This document shows, one piece after another, positions 19,925 through 29,553 of a stretch of 48,678 nt of DNA. Origin of the DNA: Pseudomonadota bacterium (lineage in GTDB: Bacteria; Pseudomonadota; Gammaproteobacteria; Steroidobacterales; Steroidobacteraceae); NCBI GenBank assembly GCA_021785405.1, contig JAJYFF010000016.1, forward strand, positions 1-48,678, read 5' to 3'. The notes under the pieces were generated by a model that was not told where the DNA came from, did no database searches, and saw only the letters and a program-made list of their open reading frames with translations. How positions within the stretch are numbered: the stretch's first letter is position 1; each line of letters starts with the position of its first letter. Position numbers and translations under genes: made by a program.

Positions 19925-20820
19925 GCGCGATTCGCAGCGGCGGCAATCAACCGCAGCGGCGCCAGTCGACCTCCCTCGCGAATTTCACCGAGGCCGAAAA
20001 ACCCCATATCTTCCGAATACATACGAACCACGCCCGACGCGTCCTGCGCGAGCTCGACGGCACGCCCCTGGCGCAATGCGGCAACCACGGTCGCCGACAG
20101 CTCGAGCCGCGGCACCGACTGCAGCGCCGCGTCCACCGGCAGCAGCGTGCGGCGCCGCTCCCCGAGGTCCAGCGATTCGAGCGCCTCGAAGCCGCGCAGC
20201 GGTTGATCCACGAACGGCGCAACTCCAGTGCGCCGCAGTGCGCACAGATGGGCGATCGTGTCGAGCGTCGCCGCGATATCCTCGGCGAGCACGCGGATGT
20301 AAGCGCCTTTCGAGCAGCGCACCGAGAACCGCAGGTCCGGCGCCTGATAGCCGAGCAAGCGCAACTCGTGGATCTCGATGCGTCGCGCTGCGCGTTCGCG
20401 CGTCTCGCCGGCGCGCGCATATTCGTACAGCGGTCGTCCCGCCTGTTTGATCGCCGAATGCATCGGGGGCACTTGCTGGTAGTCGCGCGGGAACGCCGCG
20501 ATCGCGGCCTCGAGATCGGCCTCGGACCAATCCGGGAGCGCGCGCCGTTCGATCACCGGCGACTCCCGGTCGGCGCTCGCGGTGCGCTCGCCGAGCCGGG
20601 CCGTGACCTCGTACGACTTGTCCGCGGCGAGCAGGCCCGCGGCGAACTTCGTGGCCTCGCCGAAGCAGATCGGCAGCATGCCCTCGGCGAGCGGGTCGAG
20701 CGAACCGGTGTGACCGGCCTTCGCGGCCGCGAACAGCCGCTTCGCGCGGGCGACCGCCGCGGCCGAACTCAGCCCGAGCGGTTTGTCGAGCAACAGGATT
20801 CCGTGGACCTCGGCCGTCAT
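19921..20820 (-). CDS. truB: tRNA pseudouridine-55 synthase
   Basis: Makes pseudouridine 55 in the T-loop of tRNAs. The 299-residue product begins GILLLDKPLGLSS. The catalytic motif GHTGSLDPLAEGMLP has the nucleophilic Asp at 42, so this enzyme is intact, unlike the RluB-like protein in this window. The thumb region follows (YQQVPPMHSAIKQAG) and then SVRCSKGAYIRVLAEDI. A C-terminal PUA-like domain lies at about 245-295. Its ATG overlaps the rbfA stop (TGATG), indicating coupling within the rimP-nusA-infB-rbfA-truB operon. Confidence 0.96.
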   Translation of the reverse strand: MTAEVHGILLLDKPLGLSSAAAVARAKRLFAAAKAGHTGSLDPLAEGMLPICFGEATKFAAGLLAADKSYEVTARLGERTASADRESPVIERRALPDWSEADLEAAIAAFPRDYQQVPPMHSAIKQAGRPLYEYARAGETRERAARRIEIHELRLLGYQAPDLRFSVRCSKGAYIRVLAEDIAATLDTIAHLCALRRTGVAPFVDQPLRGFEALESLDLGERRRTLLPVDAALQSVPRLELSATVVAALRQGRAVELAQDASGVVRMYSEDMGFFGLGEIREGGRLAPLRLIAAAANRA

Positions 20821-21191
20821 CAGCCGTTCGAACCGGGATCGTCCGGCTCGTTCGCCTCCTCGATCAGACGGGTGAGGCGCACGCCCCGCTCGATCGACTC
20901 GTCGATCTCGAACGTCAGCGTCGGCGCCTGGCGGATTTCGAGCGCGCGGGACAGCGCATTGCGCAGGAAACCCGCCGCGCTCTCGAGTCCCTGTTGCACC
21001 TTCGGATCCGGCCCCTCGTGCCCGAACACGAGGTAGTAGACCTTCGCGGTCCGCAGGTCGCCGCCGACCTCGACCTCGGTGATCGTCACGTTGCCGATGC
21101 GCACGTCCTTGACGTCACGCCGCAGCGTGTCGGTGAGCACCCGCTGGATCTGCGCCGCGAGTCGCTTCGCGCGCGGATTGTCCTTCGCCAT
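20820..21191 (-). CDS. rbfA: Ribosome-binding factor A
   Basis: A 123-residue KH-fold 30S maturation factor needed for 16S rRNA 5'-end processing and cold growth. Sequence signatures are RAKRLAAQIQRVLTDTLRRDVKD at the N-terminus, VTITEVEVGGDLRTAKVYY in the middle, and APTLTFEIDESIERG followed by the Asp/Glu-rich C-terminal tail. It lies 28 bp after infB and overlaps truB by one base, the conserved gammaproteobacterial order. Nothing unusual is seen. Confidence 0.96.
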   Translation of the reverse strand: MAKDNPRAKRLAAQIQRVLTDTLRRDVKDVRIGNVTITEVEVGGDLRTAKVYYLVFGHEGPDPKVQQGLESAAGFLRNALSRALEIRQAPTLTFEIDESIERGVRLTRLIEEANEPDDPGSNG

Positions 21192-21219
21192 CGCGTCCCC
21201 CCGGAGTCGCGCGCGGCGC

Positions 21220-23733
21220 TCACAGCGCGCGCGCCACCTCGACCCGCGAGTAACACTCGATCTGGTCGCCCTCGCGGACGTCGTTGTAGTTCTTCACGCC
21301 GATGCCGCACTCGGTGCCCGCGCGAACCTCGCCGACGTCGTCCTTGAAGCGCCGCAGCGATTCGAGCGCGCCTTCGAAGATGACCACGTTGTCGCGCAGC
21401 ACCCGGATCGGGAAATTGCGCCGCACGTAGCCGTCGATCACCATGCAGCCGGCGACCGTGCCGAACTTGCTCGAACGGAACACGCTGCGAACCTCGGCCA
21501 AGCCGACGATCTGCTCCTTCACCTCCGGCGCGAGCAAGCCGGTCAGCACCGCGCGCACGTCGTCGATCGCTTCGTAGATCACGCTGTAGTAGCGGACGTC
21601 GACGCCGTGCTCCTTGATCGCGGCGCGAGCCGCCGCGTCGCCGCGCACGTTGAACGCGATGATCTGCGCCTTCGACGCCGCGGCGAGCGTGACGTCCGAC
21701 TCGGTGATCCCGCCGACGCCGGCGGCGATCACGTTCACGGCGACCTCGGACGTGGACAGGCCGACCAACGCGTCGCGCAGCGCCTCGACGCTGCCCTGCA
21801 CGTCCGCCTTCACCACCACCGGCACGATGCTCGCCTTCGCCTCGCCCATCGTCGACAGCACGTCCTGCATGCTCGCGCTCTGCTTCGCGAGCTTCACGTC
21901 GCGGGACTTCGTCTGCCGATGCAGCGCGACTTCCCGCGCCTTGCGCTCGCTCTCGACGACGAGCAGTTCGTCACCCGCGTTCGGCGCCGCGGACAGGCCG
22001 AGCACGACGACCGGCGTCGCCGGGCCGGCGGTCTCGACCGGACGGCCCGCCTCGTCGAACAGCGCACGCACGCGCCCGAACTCCTGGCCGACCAGCACGG
22101 GATCGCCGAGCTTGAGCGTGCCGCGCAACACCAGCACCGTCGCGACCGGACCGCGGCCCTTCTCGATGCTCGATTCGATCACGTAGCCGGCCGCGAAGCC
22201 GTCGACGGGCGCCGTCAATTCCAGCACTTCGGCCTGCAGCAGGAGGCTCTCGAGGAGCTGTTCGACGCCCTGGCCGGTGCGAGCCGACACCGGGACGAAG
22301 ATGTTCTCGCCGCCCCATTCCTCGGGAATCACGCCGTATTTCGTCAACTCCTGCTTCACGTGTTCCGGATCCGCCTCCGGCTTGTCGATCTTGTTCAGCG
22401 CAACGACGATCGGCACCTTCGCCGCCTTCGCGTGCTGGATCGCCTCGATCGTCTGCGGCATCACGCCGTCGTCGGCCGCGACGACCAGGATCACGATGTC
22501 GGTCACCTGCGCGCCGCGTGCGCGCATCGAGGTGAAGGCGGCGTGGCCCGGCGTGTCGAGGAACGTGACCACGCCCTTCGGCGTCTCGACGTGGTACGCG
22601 CCGATGTGTTGCGTGATCCCGCCCGCCTCGCCGGCCGCGACCTTGGTGCGCCGGATGTAGTCGAGCAATGACGTCTTGCCGTGGTCGACGTGTCCCATCA
22701 CCGTCACGACCGGAGGCCGCGGCAGCATGGCGAACGTGCCCTGCTGCCCGCTCTGCAGGTCGGACTCGATCGCGTTCTCGTTGCGCAAGACCGGCTTGTG
22801 GCCCATCTCCTCGACGACGAGCACCGCGACGTCCTGATCGATCGTCTGATTGATCGTCGCCATCACGCCCATGGTCATCAGCACCTTGATGACCTCGGTC
22901 GCCTTCACCGCCATCTTCTGCGCGAGTTCCGCGACCGTCATCGCCTCGCCGACCGGCACTTCGCGCACGACCCGGGCGGTCGGCATCTCGAATCCATGCT
23001 TCGCGTCCGAATCGCCGAGGGTGCGCCGGCGCGTGTCCCGCGATTTCTTCTTCTTGTGCCGCGAACTCACGTCGCCGACGATGTGCAGTTCCTGCCGGCC
23101 GTAGCGCGTCGCCCGGTCGTCGTTCGCGTCGCGCACGGGCGGCTTCGGCGGCACGGGCTTCGTGGCCGCCGTCTTGCGCTCGCGTTCCGCGGCCTCGCGT
23201 GCGGCGGTCTCGGCCTGCCGGCGCGCCTCTTCCTCGGCGGAGCGCTGACGCGCTTCCTCGTCCGAGCGCCGGCGGCTCTCCTCTTCCTGGCGCTCGCGAT
23301 CGAGCCGCTCGCGCTCGCGTCGCTCCTGCTCCTCGCGCTCGAGCGCGGCGCGTGCCTGCTCCTCGGACTCGCGCTGCCGGTCGACCTCTTCCTGCTGCAA
23401 ACGCGCCTGGTCCTCGAGGACCTCGCGTTTCACGTAGGTGCGCTTGCTGCGCACTTCGACGTTCACCGTGCGGGCACGGCCCTGGGAACTCGCGAGCCTG
23501 AGCTCGGACTGCGACTTGCGCCGCAACGTGATCTTGCGCGGCGCCGCGTCGCCCTTCGCATCGTCTCGTCCGTGCGTGCGCCGAAGGTGCGTCAGCAGCT
23601 CGTGCTTCGCCTCCTCGCTGATGATTCCGTCCGGTCCGTCCACCTGGATGCCCGCCTGACCGAGCTGCTGCAGCAGTCGGTCGACCGGGACCTTCAGGAC
23701 TTCGGCGAATTGTGAAACCGTGACATCGGCCAT
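21220..23733 (-). CDS. infB: Translation initiation factor IF-2
   Basis: GTPase that delivers initiator tRNA to the 30S subunit, 837 residues. The N-terminal IF2_N domain is at 1-50 ([23 protein letters not shown]). A long charged Glu/Arg/Ala-rich coiled region lies at about 100-205. A second IF2_N-like domain lies at about 262-310 ([22 protein letters not shown]). The G domain has G1 [12 protein letters not shown] near 347, DTPGHAAF and NKIDKPEA, then the C1/C2 domains. Ends [10 protein letters not shown]. Start ATG 23733 is 10 bp after nusA. Confidence 0.97.
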   Translation of the reverse strand: MADVTVSQFAEVLKVPVDRLLQQLGQAGIQVDGPDGIISEEAKHELLTHLRRTHGRDDAKGDAAPRKITLRRKSQSELRLASSQGRARTVNVEVRSKRTYVKREVLEDQARLQQEEVDRQRESEEQARAALEREEQERRERERLDRERQEEESRRRSDEEARQRSAEEEARRQAETAAREAAERERKTAATKPVPPKPPVRDANDDRATRYGRQELHIVGDVSSRHKKKKSRDTRRRTLGDSDAKHGFEMPTARVVREVPVGEAMTVAELAQKMAVKATEVIKVLMTMGVMATINQTIDQDVAVLVVEEMGHKPVLRNENAIESDLQSGQQGTFAMLPRPPVVTVMGHVDHGKTSLLDYIRRTKVAAGEAGGITQHIGAYHVETPKGVVTFLDTPGHAAFTSMRARGAQVTDIVILVVAADDGVMPQTIEAIQHAKAAKVPIVVALNKIDKPEADPEHVKQELTKYGVIPEEWGGENIFVPVSARTGQGVEQLLESLLLQAEVLELTAPVDGFAAGYVIESSIEKGRGPVATVLVLRGTLKLGDPVLVGQEFGRVRALFDEAGRPVETAGPATPVVVLGLSAAPNAGDELLVVESERKAREVALHRQTKSRDVKLAKQSASMQDVLSTMGEAKASIVPVVVKADVQGSVEALRDALVGLSTSEVAVNVIAAGVGGITESDVTLAAASKAQIIAFNVRGDAAARAAIKEHGVDVRYYSVIYEAIDDVRAVLTGLLAPEVKEQIVGLAEVRSVFRSSKFGTVAGCMVIDGYVRRNFPIRVLRDNVVIFEGALESLRRFKDDVGEVRAGTECGIGVKNYNDVREGDQIECYSRVEVARAL

Positions 23734-23743
23734 CGTCGCGCTC

Positions 23744-25255
23744 CTAAACCTTCGCCTGTTCGGTGGTCGCGTCCTGCTCGAACCAGTGCTTGCGCGCCTC
23801 CATGATCAGTTCCGCCGCCGTCTTCTCGTCGACGCCGCCGATCTCGACGAGCTCGTCGACCGCGAGGTCCGCGAGGTCATCGCGCGTCCGAACGCCCTTC
23901 GCGGCGAGCGCCGCCGCGAGTTCCCGGCCCGTGAGCTCGATCAGCTCCGGAGTCGGCGTCCCGTCCGTCGCGGATTCCTCGCTCGCGATCGCCTGCGTGA
24001 GCAGCACGTCGCGGGCGCGGGTGCGCAACTCCTTCACGATCTCCTCGTCGAACTCCTCGATGCTGTTGAGTTCGCTCGCCGGCACGTACGCGATCTCCTC
24101 GATCGTCGAGAACCCTTCCTGCACCAGGATCGTCGCGACGTCCGCATCGACGTCGAGCTGCTTCATGAAGGTCTCGCGCAAGGTCTGCGACTCGGTCTCG
24201 CTCTTCGCCTCGGCCTGCGACTCGCTCATCACGTTGAGTTCCCAGCCGGTGAGCTCGCTCGCGAGACGGATGTTCTGCCCGCCGCGGCCGATCGCCTGCG
24301 ACAGCTTGTCCTCGGCGACCGCGATGTCCATCGCATGCGCATCCTCGTCGACGACGATCGAGGTGACCTCGGCCGGCGCCATCGCGTTGATGACGAACTG
24401 CGCGGGATTCTCGTCGTACGGGATGATGTCGACGCGCTCGCCGGCGATCTCGTTGGACACCGCTTGCACGCGCGAGCCGCGCATGCCGACGCACGCGCCG
24501 ACCGGATCGATGCGCGGATCGTTGCTGCGCACCGCGATCTTCGCGCGCACGCCCGGATCGCGCGCCGCCGCGAGGATGTTGATCAGGCCCTGTCCGACTT
24601 CCGGGACCTCGAGCTTGAACAACTCGACGAGGAACTCCGGTGCAGTGCGCGACATGAACAGCTGCGGTCCGCGCGGCTCCGAACGCACTTCCTTCAGGTA
24701 CGCCTTGATGCGGTCCTGGGACCGCACGGGTTCGCGCGGGATCATCTCCTCGCGCGGGATGAAGCCTTCCGCGTTCGAGCCGAGGTCGACGAACACCCCG
24801 TTCCGGTCGACCCGCTTGACGATTCCGCTGACCAGCGTGCCGGCCCGATCCCGGTAGGCATCGACGACCTGGGCGCGCTCGGCTTCGCGCACCTTCTGCA
24901 CGATCACCTGTTTCGCCGTTTGCGCGAGGATCCGGCCGAACGGAACCGATTCCATCGGTTGCTCGACGAAATCGCCCGGCGCCGCGTCGGCGTCCAGGTC
25001 GTGTGCGTCCTCGAGCCGCAGTTCGCGCTCCGGCACCTCGAGCTCGGTCGAATCGTCCGCGAACACCTTCCAGCGGCGGAACGTGTCGTAATCGCCGGTC
25101 TTGCGGTTGATCGCGACCCGAACGTCGAGTTCCTCGCCGTGCTTCTTGCGGGTCGCCGACGCGAGCGCCGCCTCGAGCGCTTCGAAGATGATTTCCTTGT
25201 CGACGCCCTTCTCGTTGGAGACCGCGTCGACGGCCATCAAGATCTCTTTGTTCAT
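23744..25255 (-). CDS. nusA: Transcription termination/antitermination factor NusA
   Basis: A 503-residue NusA that binds RNA polymerase and nascent RNA and modulates pausing, intrinsic termination and antitermination. The N-terminal RNAP-binding domain spans 1-130, then S1 ([21 protein letters not shown]), KH1 and KH2 ([35 protein letters not shown]). Two acidic AR repeats lie at about 365-420 and 435-495, as in E. coli. The start ATG 25255 ([18 protein letters not shown]) is canonical. It follows rimP after 59 bp. Given the terminator-like hairpins in the rimP leader, NusA is a natural candidate for control of its own operon. Confidence 0.97.
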   Translation of the reverse strand: MNKEILMAVDAVSNEKGVDKEIIFEALEAALASATRKKHGEELDVRVAINRKTGDYDTFRRWKVFADDSTELEVPERELRLEDAHDLDADAAPGDFVEQPMESVPFGRILAQTAKQVIVQKVREAERAQVVDAYRDRAGTLVSGIVKRVDRNGVFVDLGSNAEGFIPREEMIPREPVRSQDRIKAYLKEVRSEPRGPQLFMSRTAPEFLVELFKLEVPEVGQGLINILAAARDPGVRAKIAVRSNDPRIDPVGACVGMRGSRVQAVSNEIAGERVDIIPYDENPAQFVINAMAPAEVTSIVVDEDAHAMDIAVAEDKLSQAIGRGGQNIRLASELTGWELNVMSESQAEAKSETESQTLRETFMKQLDVDADVATILVQEGFSTIEEIAYVPASELNSIEEFDEEIVKELRTRARDVLLTQAIASEESATDGTPTPELIELTGRELAAALAAKGVRTRDDLADLAVDELVEIGGVDEKTAAELIMEARKHWFEQDATTEQAKV

Positions 25256-25314
25256 GATCCTCAAGACTCCTGCATCAGTACGGCCCATCGCTCGCGCCAG
25301 CGACACTCGCGCGT

Positions 25315-25770
25315 TCACGCCGGCCGCAGTCTCGCTTTCTGAATCCGATCGAACGGCAAGACGAACCCTCGCCCATCGACATCGACCTCGATCGCCTCGC
25401 CGCCGACCGCGCGCAGCACCCCGACGAAGCGGCGGCGCCCGTCGAGCGGCAACTTCAGCTCCACGAACACGCGTTCGCCGACGAAGCGCTCGAAATGCGC
25501 CGGAGTGCGCAGTACCCGATCCAGGCCGGGCGAAGACACCTCGAGGGTGTACTGCCCGGGAATCGGGTCCGTGCGGTCCAGCACGGCGCTGACCGCGTCG
25601 CTCACCCGTGCGCAATCGTCGACCGTGACCGAGCCGCCCTCGCCTGCTGCGCGGTCGATGAACACCCGCAGCACACCGCCGCGACCGGCGCGAGCGAACT
25701 CCACGTCGACCAGTTCGAAATGCAGCGCGGCGACCGTCGGTTCCAACAAGCGCACAAGGTCGTTGCGCAT
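25315..25770 (-). CDS. rimP: Ribosome maturation factor RimP
   Basis: A 151-residue 30S assembly factor, first gene of the nusA-infB operon. Signatures are [21 protein letters not shown] at the N-terminus, [25 protein letters not shown] and the core [22 protein letters not shown]-terminal SH3-like domain follows (about 95-150). The start ATG 25770 has GAAGGG 9 nt upstream; longer in-frame extensions pass through the leader hairpins and are rejected. The U-run of the nearest hairpin ends only about 20 nt before this ATG. Confidence 0.95.
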   Translation of the reverse strand: MRNDLVRLLEPTVAALHFELVDVEFARAGRGGVLRVFIDRAAGEGGSVTVDDCARVSDAVSAVLDRTDPIPGQYTLEVSSPGLDRVLRTPAHFERFVGERVFVELKLPLDGRRRFVGVLRAVGGEAIEVDVDGRGFVLPFDRIQKARLRPA

Positions 25771-25791
25771 CGTCAAGATCCCTTCGCGGAC

Positions 25792-25815
25792 AAAAAAGGG
25801 GACCATCGGCCCCCT
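25792..25815 (-). terminator. Second terminator-like hairpin in the rimP leader
   Basis: In the minus-strand RNA, GGGGGCC and GGUCCCC pair (7 bp including one G-U) around the loop GAU and are followed by six U. This is a complete intrinsic-terminator shape. It lies downstream of the only promoter I see and 20 nt before rimP, so it must be read through or overridden for operon expression. Its 5' arm can also pair with the 5' arm of the first hairpin, giving a possible antiterminator. Confidence 0.65.
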
Positions 25816-25821
25816 GTAATG

Positions 25822-25843
25822 AAAAAGCCCCGTCATCGGGGCT
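25822..25843 (-). terminator. First terminator-like hairpin in the rimP leader
   Basis: In the minus-strand RNA, AGCCCCG and CGGGGCU form a perfect 7-bp stem with loop AUGA, followed by UUUUC. It is only about 7 nt upstream of the second hairpin. In the opposite direction the stem is followed by CTTTCC, a weaker tail. Confidence 0.65.
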
Positions 25844-25866
25844 CTTTCCACCAAAGCGCGTTCATT

Positions 25867-25891
25867 CGAACGGCCCCCGGGAGGCCGTTCG
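25867..25891 (-). other. 9-bp leader hairpin upstream of the tandem terminators
   Basis: CGAACGGCC (25867-25875) and GGCCGTTCG (25883-25891) form a perfect 9-bp inverted repeat with a 7-nt loop. It has no U-run. It lies in the rimP leader between the promoter and the two terminator-like hairpins and could act as a pause or binding site. Confidence 0.6.
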
Positions 25892-25938
25892 CGAGGGCGT
25901 CGCGTCCGATCGCCAACCGTCCCCGCCGAACACCACAA

Positions 25939-25966
25939 GTATAGTGTGCGACGGTCGCCTGGTAAA
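25939..25966 (-). promoter_or_regulatory. Promoter of the rimP-nusA-infB operon
   Basis: On the minus strand TTTACC (25961-25966), a 16-bp spacer and TATACT (25939-25944) form a plausible sigma-70 promoter. Transcription would begin near 25932, giving a structured leader of about 160 nt before rimP. It lies about 30 bp beyond the terminator of the RRM gene, so the operon appears to be insulated from upstream transcription. Confidence 0.5.
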
Positions 25967-25995
25967 CCCCGCGCGCGCCCATCGCGGCGCGAGGA

Positions 25996-26032
25996 CAAAA
26001 AAAGCCGGGACCACGAATCGCGATCCCGGCTC
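25996..26032 (-). terminator. Intrinsic terminator of the RRM gene
   Basis: On the minus strand AGCCGGGA and TCCCGGCT form an 8-bp stem around a loop of about 13 nt, followed by a run of seven T. It starts about 30 bp after the stop codon of the RNA-binding protein gene. This is the clearest intrinsic terminator in the window. Confidence 0.8.
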
Positions 26033-26061
26033 TTCGGGAACCCGTCAGTTCCCGCCGGTAC

Positions 26062-26358
<297 letters not shown>

Positions 26359-26700
26359 TGAAAAGAACCCTAGCACTTTGGAAAGACCACCGGCGGAACG
26401 TCCATGCAGCCGGTTCGGCTCGCTCGGAACACCCGCCACCTCGGTCGAGGAGACCTGCTTTGTGGGTGATGGCCGAACGGGACGGTGAGTCCACGCGTCG
26501 GCCAGCCACGATACAAATTAGATATTCGCAACCGACCGGGAGTGTACACGATCCGCAATCGCTTGAAAATCAGAATATTTATCGTTTTCGCCGGGCGGAT
26601 CTGGCGCCGCAACATCGGTAGCCGACGCACCGCCGCACTGCCCGCTGGCGGACGATTTGGGTATCCTAGTGGGCTTTCGCTCCGCCGAGACCCGCCACCC
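26359..26700. other. 342-bp divergent intergenic region between the RRM and icd genes
   Basis: No gene is supported here. The part nearest the RRM gene would be its long 5' leader. An AT-rich patch at about 26510-26590, unusual for this DNA, holds the RRM promoter candidate (separate entry). On the plus strand a TATCCT at 26662-26667 lies 33 bp before the isocitrate dehydrogenase ATG, without a convincing -35. I see no conserved small ORF or tRNA. Confidence 0.6.
26541..26569 (-). promoter_or_regulatory. Candidate promoter of the RRM gene
   Basis: On the minus strand TTTTCA (26564-26569), a 17-bp spacer and TACACT (26541-26546) lie in an AT-rich patch. The predicted start near 26534 gives a leader of about 175 nt to the ATG at 26358. 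A long leader fits a cold-responsive RNA-binding protein gene, but no specific thermosensor fold was identified by eye. Confidence 0.4.
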
Positions 26701-27732
26701 ATGCCCGCGACCCTCGCTGCCACGCTGATCCCCGGAGACGGGATCGGGCCCGAAATCGTCGAATCGACCGTGAAAGTCCTCGAAGCGCTCGGCGCACCCT
26801 TCCAATGGGACGTGCAGGTCGCCGGTCTCGAAGGCGTCCGCTCGGCCGGCGATCCCTTGCCCCCGCGCACGATCGAGAGCATCAAGCGCACCCGGCTCGC
26901 GCTCAAGGGTCCGCTCGAGACCCCGTCGGGCGGCGGCTACCGGTCCTCGAACGTGCGGCTGCGCGAGGAATTCAAGCTGTACGCGAACCTGCGGCCGGCA
27001 CGCACCTTGATTCCCGGCGGGCGTTTCGACGCGGTCGACCTGATCGTCGTCCGCGAGAACCTCGAGGGCCTGTACATCGGCCACGAGCACTACATCCCGA
27101 TCGACGACGACCCGCACGCCGTCGCGATCGCGACCGGCGTGAACACCCGCCAAGGTTCGCGCAAGCTCCTGGAGTTCGCGTTCGAGCATGCGATCGCCGC
27201 GGGCCGCAAGAAGGTCACGATCGTGCACAAGGCGAACATCATGAAAGCCCTCACGGGGATCTTCCTCGAGACCGGGTTCGATCTCTACGAGCGGCGGTAC
27301 CAGGGCAAATTCGTGCTGGACTCGGTGATCGTCGATGCCTGCGCGATGAAGCTCGTGCAGAACCCGTGGCAATTCGACGTGCTGGTCACGACGAACCTGT
27401 TCGGCGACATCCTCTCCGACCTGGTCGCCGGCCTCGTCGGCGGACTCGGCGCGACACCGGGCGCCAACATCGGCGCCGACGCGTCGATCTTCGAGGCCGT
27501 GCACGGTTCCGCGCCCGACATCGCCGGCAAGGGCGTCGCGAATCCGACCGCGCTGATGCTCGCCGCGGCAATGATGCTCGACCACTGCCGTCTCGGCACG
27601 CTGGCGCAGCGGTTGCGCGCCGCGATCGACGCGACCTTGAACGTCGATCGGGTGCGCACCGCCGACTTCGGCGGTCACAGCGGGACCGCCGAGTACACGC
27701 GTGCGATCCTCGATCGCCTCGCGCGGCCCTGA
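26701..27732 (+). CDS. NAD-dependent isocitrate dehydrogenase (IDH/IPMDH family)
   Basis: A 343-residue beta-decarboxylating dehydrogenase, probably converting isocitrate to 2-oxoglutarate in the TCA cycle. N-terminal [12 protein letters not shown] and substrate-binding region [21 protein letters not shown] (including the phosphate/carboxylate-contacting Ser and Arg) favour isocitrate over isopropylmalate. Catalytic Lys and Asp regions are HKANIMK and [10 protein letters not shown]. The coenzyme site [15 protein letters not shown] has Asp-Ile where NADP enzymes have Lys-Tyr, which indicates NAD. The ATG at 26701 is chosen; the upstream extension is intergenic. An ABC exporter follows 31 bp downstream. 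Confidence 0.9.
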   Translation: MPATLAATLIPGDGIGPEIVESTVKVLEALGAPFQWDVQVAGLEGVRSAGDPLPPRTIESIKRTRLALKGPLETPSGGGYRSSNVRLREEFKLYANLRPARTLIPGGRFDAVDLIVVRENLEGLYIGHEHYIPIDDDPHAVAIATGVNTRQGSRKLLEFAFEHAIAAGRKKVTIVHKANIMKALTGIFLETGFDLYERRYQGKFVLDSVIVDACAMKLVQNPWQFDVLVTTNLFGDILSDLVAGLVGGLGATPGANIGADASIFEAVHGSAPDIAGKGVANPTALMLAAAMMLDHCRLGTLAQRLRAAIDATLNVDRVRTADFGGHSGTAEYTRAILDRLARP

Positions 27733-27763
27733 CGCCGCGGGTCCGCGCTCGCCGCCGTCCGCG

Positions 27764-28687
27764 ATGCAACCCGCGATCTCGATCCAGCGGCTCGTCAAGC
27801 GCTACGACTCGGGTCACGTCGCGCTGCACGGGATCGACCTCGAGATCCAGCCCGGCGAGATCTTCGCGCTGCTCGGACCGAACGGTGCGGGCAAGAGCAC
27901 CCTGATCAACATCGTCTGCGGGATCGTCACCCCGACCGAGGGACGGGTGCTCGCGGGCGGCCGAGACGTCGTACGCGAGTACCGGGCCGCGCGCGCGTTG
28001 ATCGGGCTCGTGCCGCAGGAACTCGCGACCGACAACTACGAGTCGGTGTGGGCGACCGTGAAATTCAGCCGGGGACTGTACGGTCGATCGCCGAATCCCC
28101 GGCTCCTCGAATCGCTCCTCGAAGCGCTGTCGCTCGCCGACAAGCGCGACGCGCGCATCATGACGCTGTCCGGCGGCATGAAGCGCCGGGTGATGATCGC
28201 GAAGGCGCTGGCCCACGAGCCGCAGATCCTGTTCCTCGACGAGCCGACCGCCGGCGTCGACGTCGAGCTGCGCCGCGACATGTGGGCGTTGGTGCAGCGC
28301 CTCCGCGACCAGGGCGTCACGATCGTGCTGACGACCCACTACATCGAGGAGGCCGAGCAGATGGCCGACCGGATCGGTGTGATCGATCGCGGCTCCCTGA
28401 TCCTCGTCGAGGACAAACGCACCTTGATCGACCAGCTCGGCGAGCGCCAGCTGCGCCTGGTGCTGCGCCGACCGCTCGATGCGATTCCCGCCGGCCTTGC
28501 GGACCTCCTCCTTGATCTCGGCGACCGGGGCGGCGAACTCGTGTTCACGTACGATGCGACCCGGACGATCGACGTGTCGGCGCTCCTTCGCCGCCTGACC
28601 GAACTGTCGATCGACATCTCGGACATGCAGACGCGCCAGTCGTCGCTGGAGGAGATCTTCGTGAAACTCGTGGGACGCCGATCGTGA
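27764..28687 (+). CDS. ABC transporter ATP-binding protein (ABC-2 exporter)
   Basis: A 307-residue ATPase of the ABC-2 export type, similar in architecture to YadG. Walker A is GPNGAGKST, the Q-loop region is LVPQEL, the signature is [15 protein letters not shown], Walker B is [12 protein letters not shown], and the H-loop is [14 protein letters not shown]. The region after 220 is the accessory domain typical of drug/polysaccharide exporters. Start ATG 27764 ([17 protein letters not shown]); a longer frame overlaps the preceding gene. The permease overlaps by GTGA, so they form one transporter. The substrate cannot be inferred. Confidence 0.9.
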   Translation: MQPAISIQRLVKRYDSGHVALHGIDLEIQPGEIFALLGPNGAGKSTLINIVCGIVTPTEGRVLAGGRDVVREYRAARALIGLVPQELATDNYESVWATVKFSRGLYGRSPNPRLLESLLEALSLADKRDARIMTLSGGMKRRVMIAKALAHEPQILFLDEPTAGVDVELRRDMWALVQRLRDQGVTIVLTTHYIEEAEQMADRIGVIDRGSLILVEDKRTLIDQLGERQLRLVLRRPLDAIPAGLADLLLDLGDRGGELVFTYDATRTIDVSALLRRLTELSIDISDMQTRQSSLEEIFVKLVGRRS

Positions 28688-29490
28688 GCGCGCCACTGCC
28701 GCGCCCGGCGCCGTTCACCCCGCCGCGCTTCAACGCTCACGGCGTCCTCGCGATCTACCGTTTCGAACTCGCGCGCGCGGCGCGGACCTTGATCCAGACG
28801 CTCGTGACGCCGGTGATCACCACCTCGCTCTATTTCATCGTGTTCGGATCGGCGATCGGCGCGCGGATGCAGAGCGTCGGCGGCGTGCCCTACGGGGCAT
28901 TCATCGTGCCGGGCCTGATGATGCTCACCCTGTTCACCGAGAGCATCGCGAACGCCTCGTTCGGGATCTTCTATCCGAAGTTCACCGGTACGATCTTCGA
29001 ACTGCTGTCCGCACCGGTCTCGCCGCTCGAGACGGTGCTCGGCTACGTCGGCGCGGCGGTGACGAAATCGGTCACGATCGGCGCGATCATCCTCGGCACG
29101 TCCTCGCTGTTCGTACCGATCAGCATCCTGCACCCGGTCGCGATGGTCGCGCTGCTGCTGCTCACGGCGACGACCTTCAGCCTGTTCGGGTTCATCGTCG
29201 GCATCTGGGCGAAGGGCTGGGAACAGATCCAGATCATCCCGGCGCTGATCATGACGCCGCTGACCTTCCTCGGCGGGGCGTTCTACTCGATCGACATGCT
29301 GCCTCAGCCGTGGCGCACGCTGAGTCTGTTCAACCCGGTCGTCTACCTGATCGACGCGTTTCGCTGGAGTTTCTACGGAGCGGCCGACGTCGGCATCGGG
29401 ATCAGCATCGCGTTCACCCTCGGCTTCCTGGCCACGTGCGCCGCGGCCGTCGCGTGGATCTTCCGCACCGGATACCGGCTGAAGAACTGA
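28684..29490 (+). CDS. ABC-2 type permease
   Basis: A 268-residue membrane protein with about six transmembrane segments (about 37-57, 75-95, 120-140, 152-175, 183-200, 236-258). It has the ABC-2 family look of Yad[31 protein letters not shown] near the N-terminus and [18 protein letters not shown] before the last loop. The GTG start at 28684 overlaps the ATPase stop codon, which indicates coupled translation. It would dimerise and pair with the ATPase to export an unknown substrate. Confidence 0.9.
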   Translation: MSAPLPRPAPFTPPRFNAHGVLAIYRFELARAARTLIQTLVTPVITTSLYFIVFGSAIGARMQSVGGVPYGAFIVPGLMMLTLFTESIANASFGIFYPKFTGTIFELLSAPVSPLETVLGYVGAAVTKSVTIGAIILGTSSLFVPISILHPVAMVALLLLTATTFSLFGFIVGIWAKGWEQIQIIPALIMTPLTFLGGAFYSIDMLPQPWRTLSLFNPVVYLIDAFRWSFYGAADVGIGISIAFTLGFLATCAAAVAWIFRTGYRLKN

Positions 29491-29540
29491 GCGCTCGCGG
29501 CGCGCGCCCCGCCGCGGCCGACGCCCGCGGCGAGTTGCGC

Positions 29541-29546
29541 TATCAT
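29541..29546 (+). promoter_or_regulatory. -10-like box placed 7 nt before the hydrolase ATG
   Basis: TATCAT ends 7 nt before the ATG at 29554. No Shine-Dalgarno lies between them and no good -35 is present. The spacing matches a leaderless transcript, as at yciB and the AsmA-like gene. It is a single near-consensus hexamer, so this call is tentative. Confidence 0.35.
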
Positions 29547-29553
29547 CGCCGGC

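Noticed and set aside
25850-25935. tRNA-like T-loop sequence (GTTCGAATG on the minus strand) in the rimP leader, where E. coli has metY
   Set aside because: No acceptor, D or anticodon stems can be formed around it; the same bases belong to a 9-bp inverted repeat.
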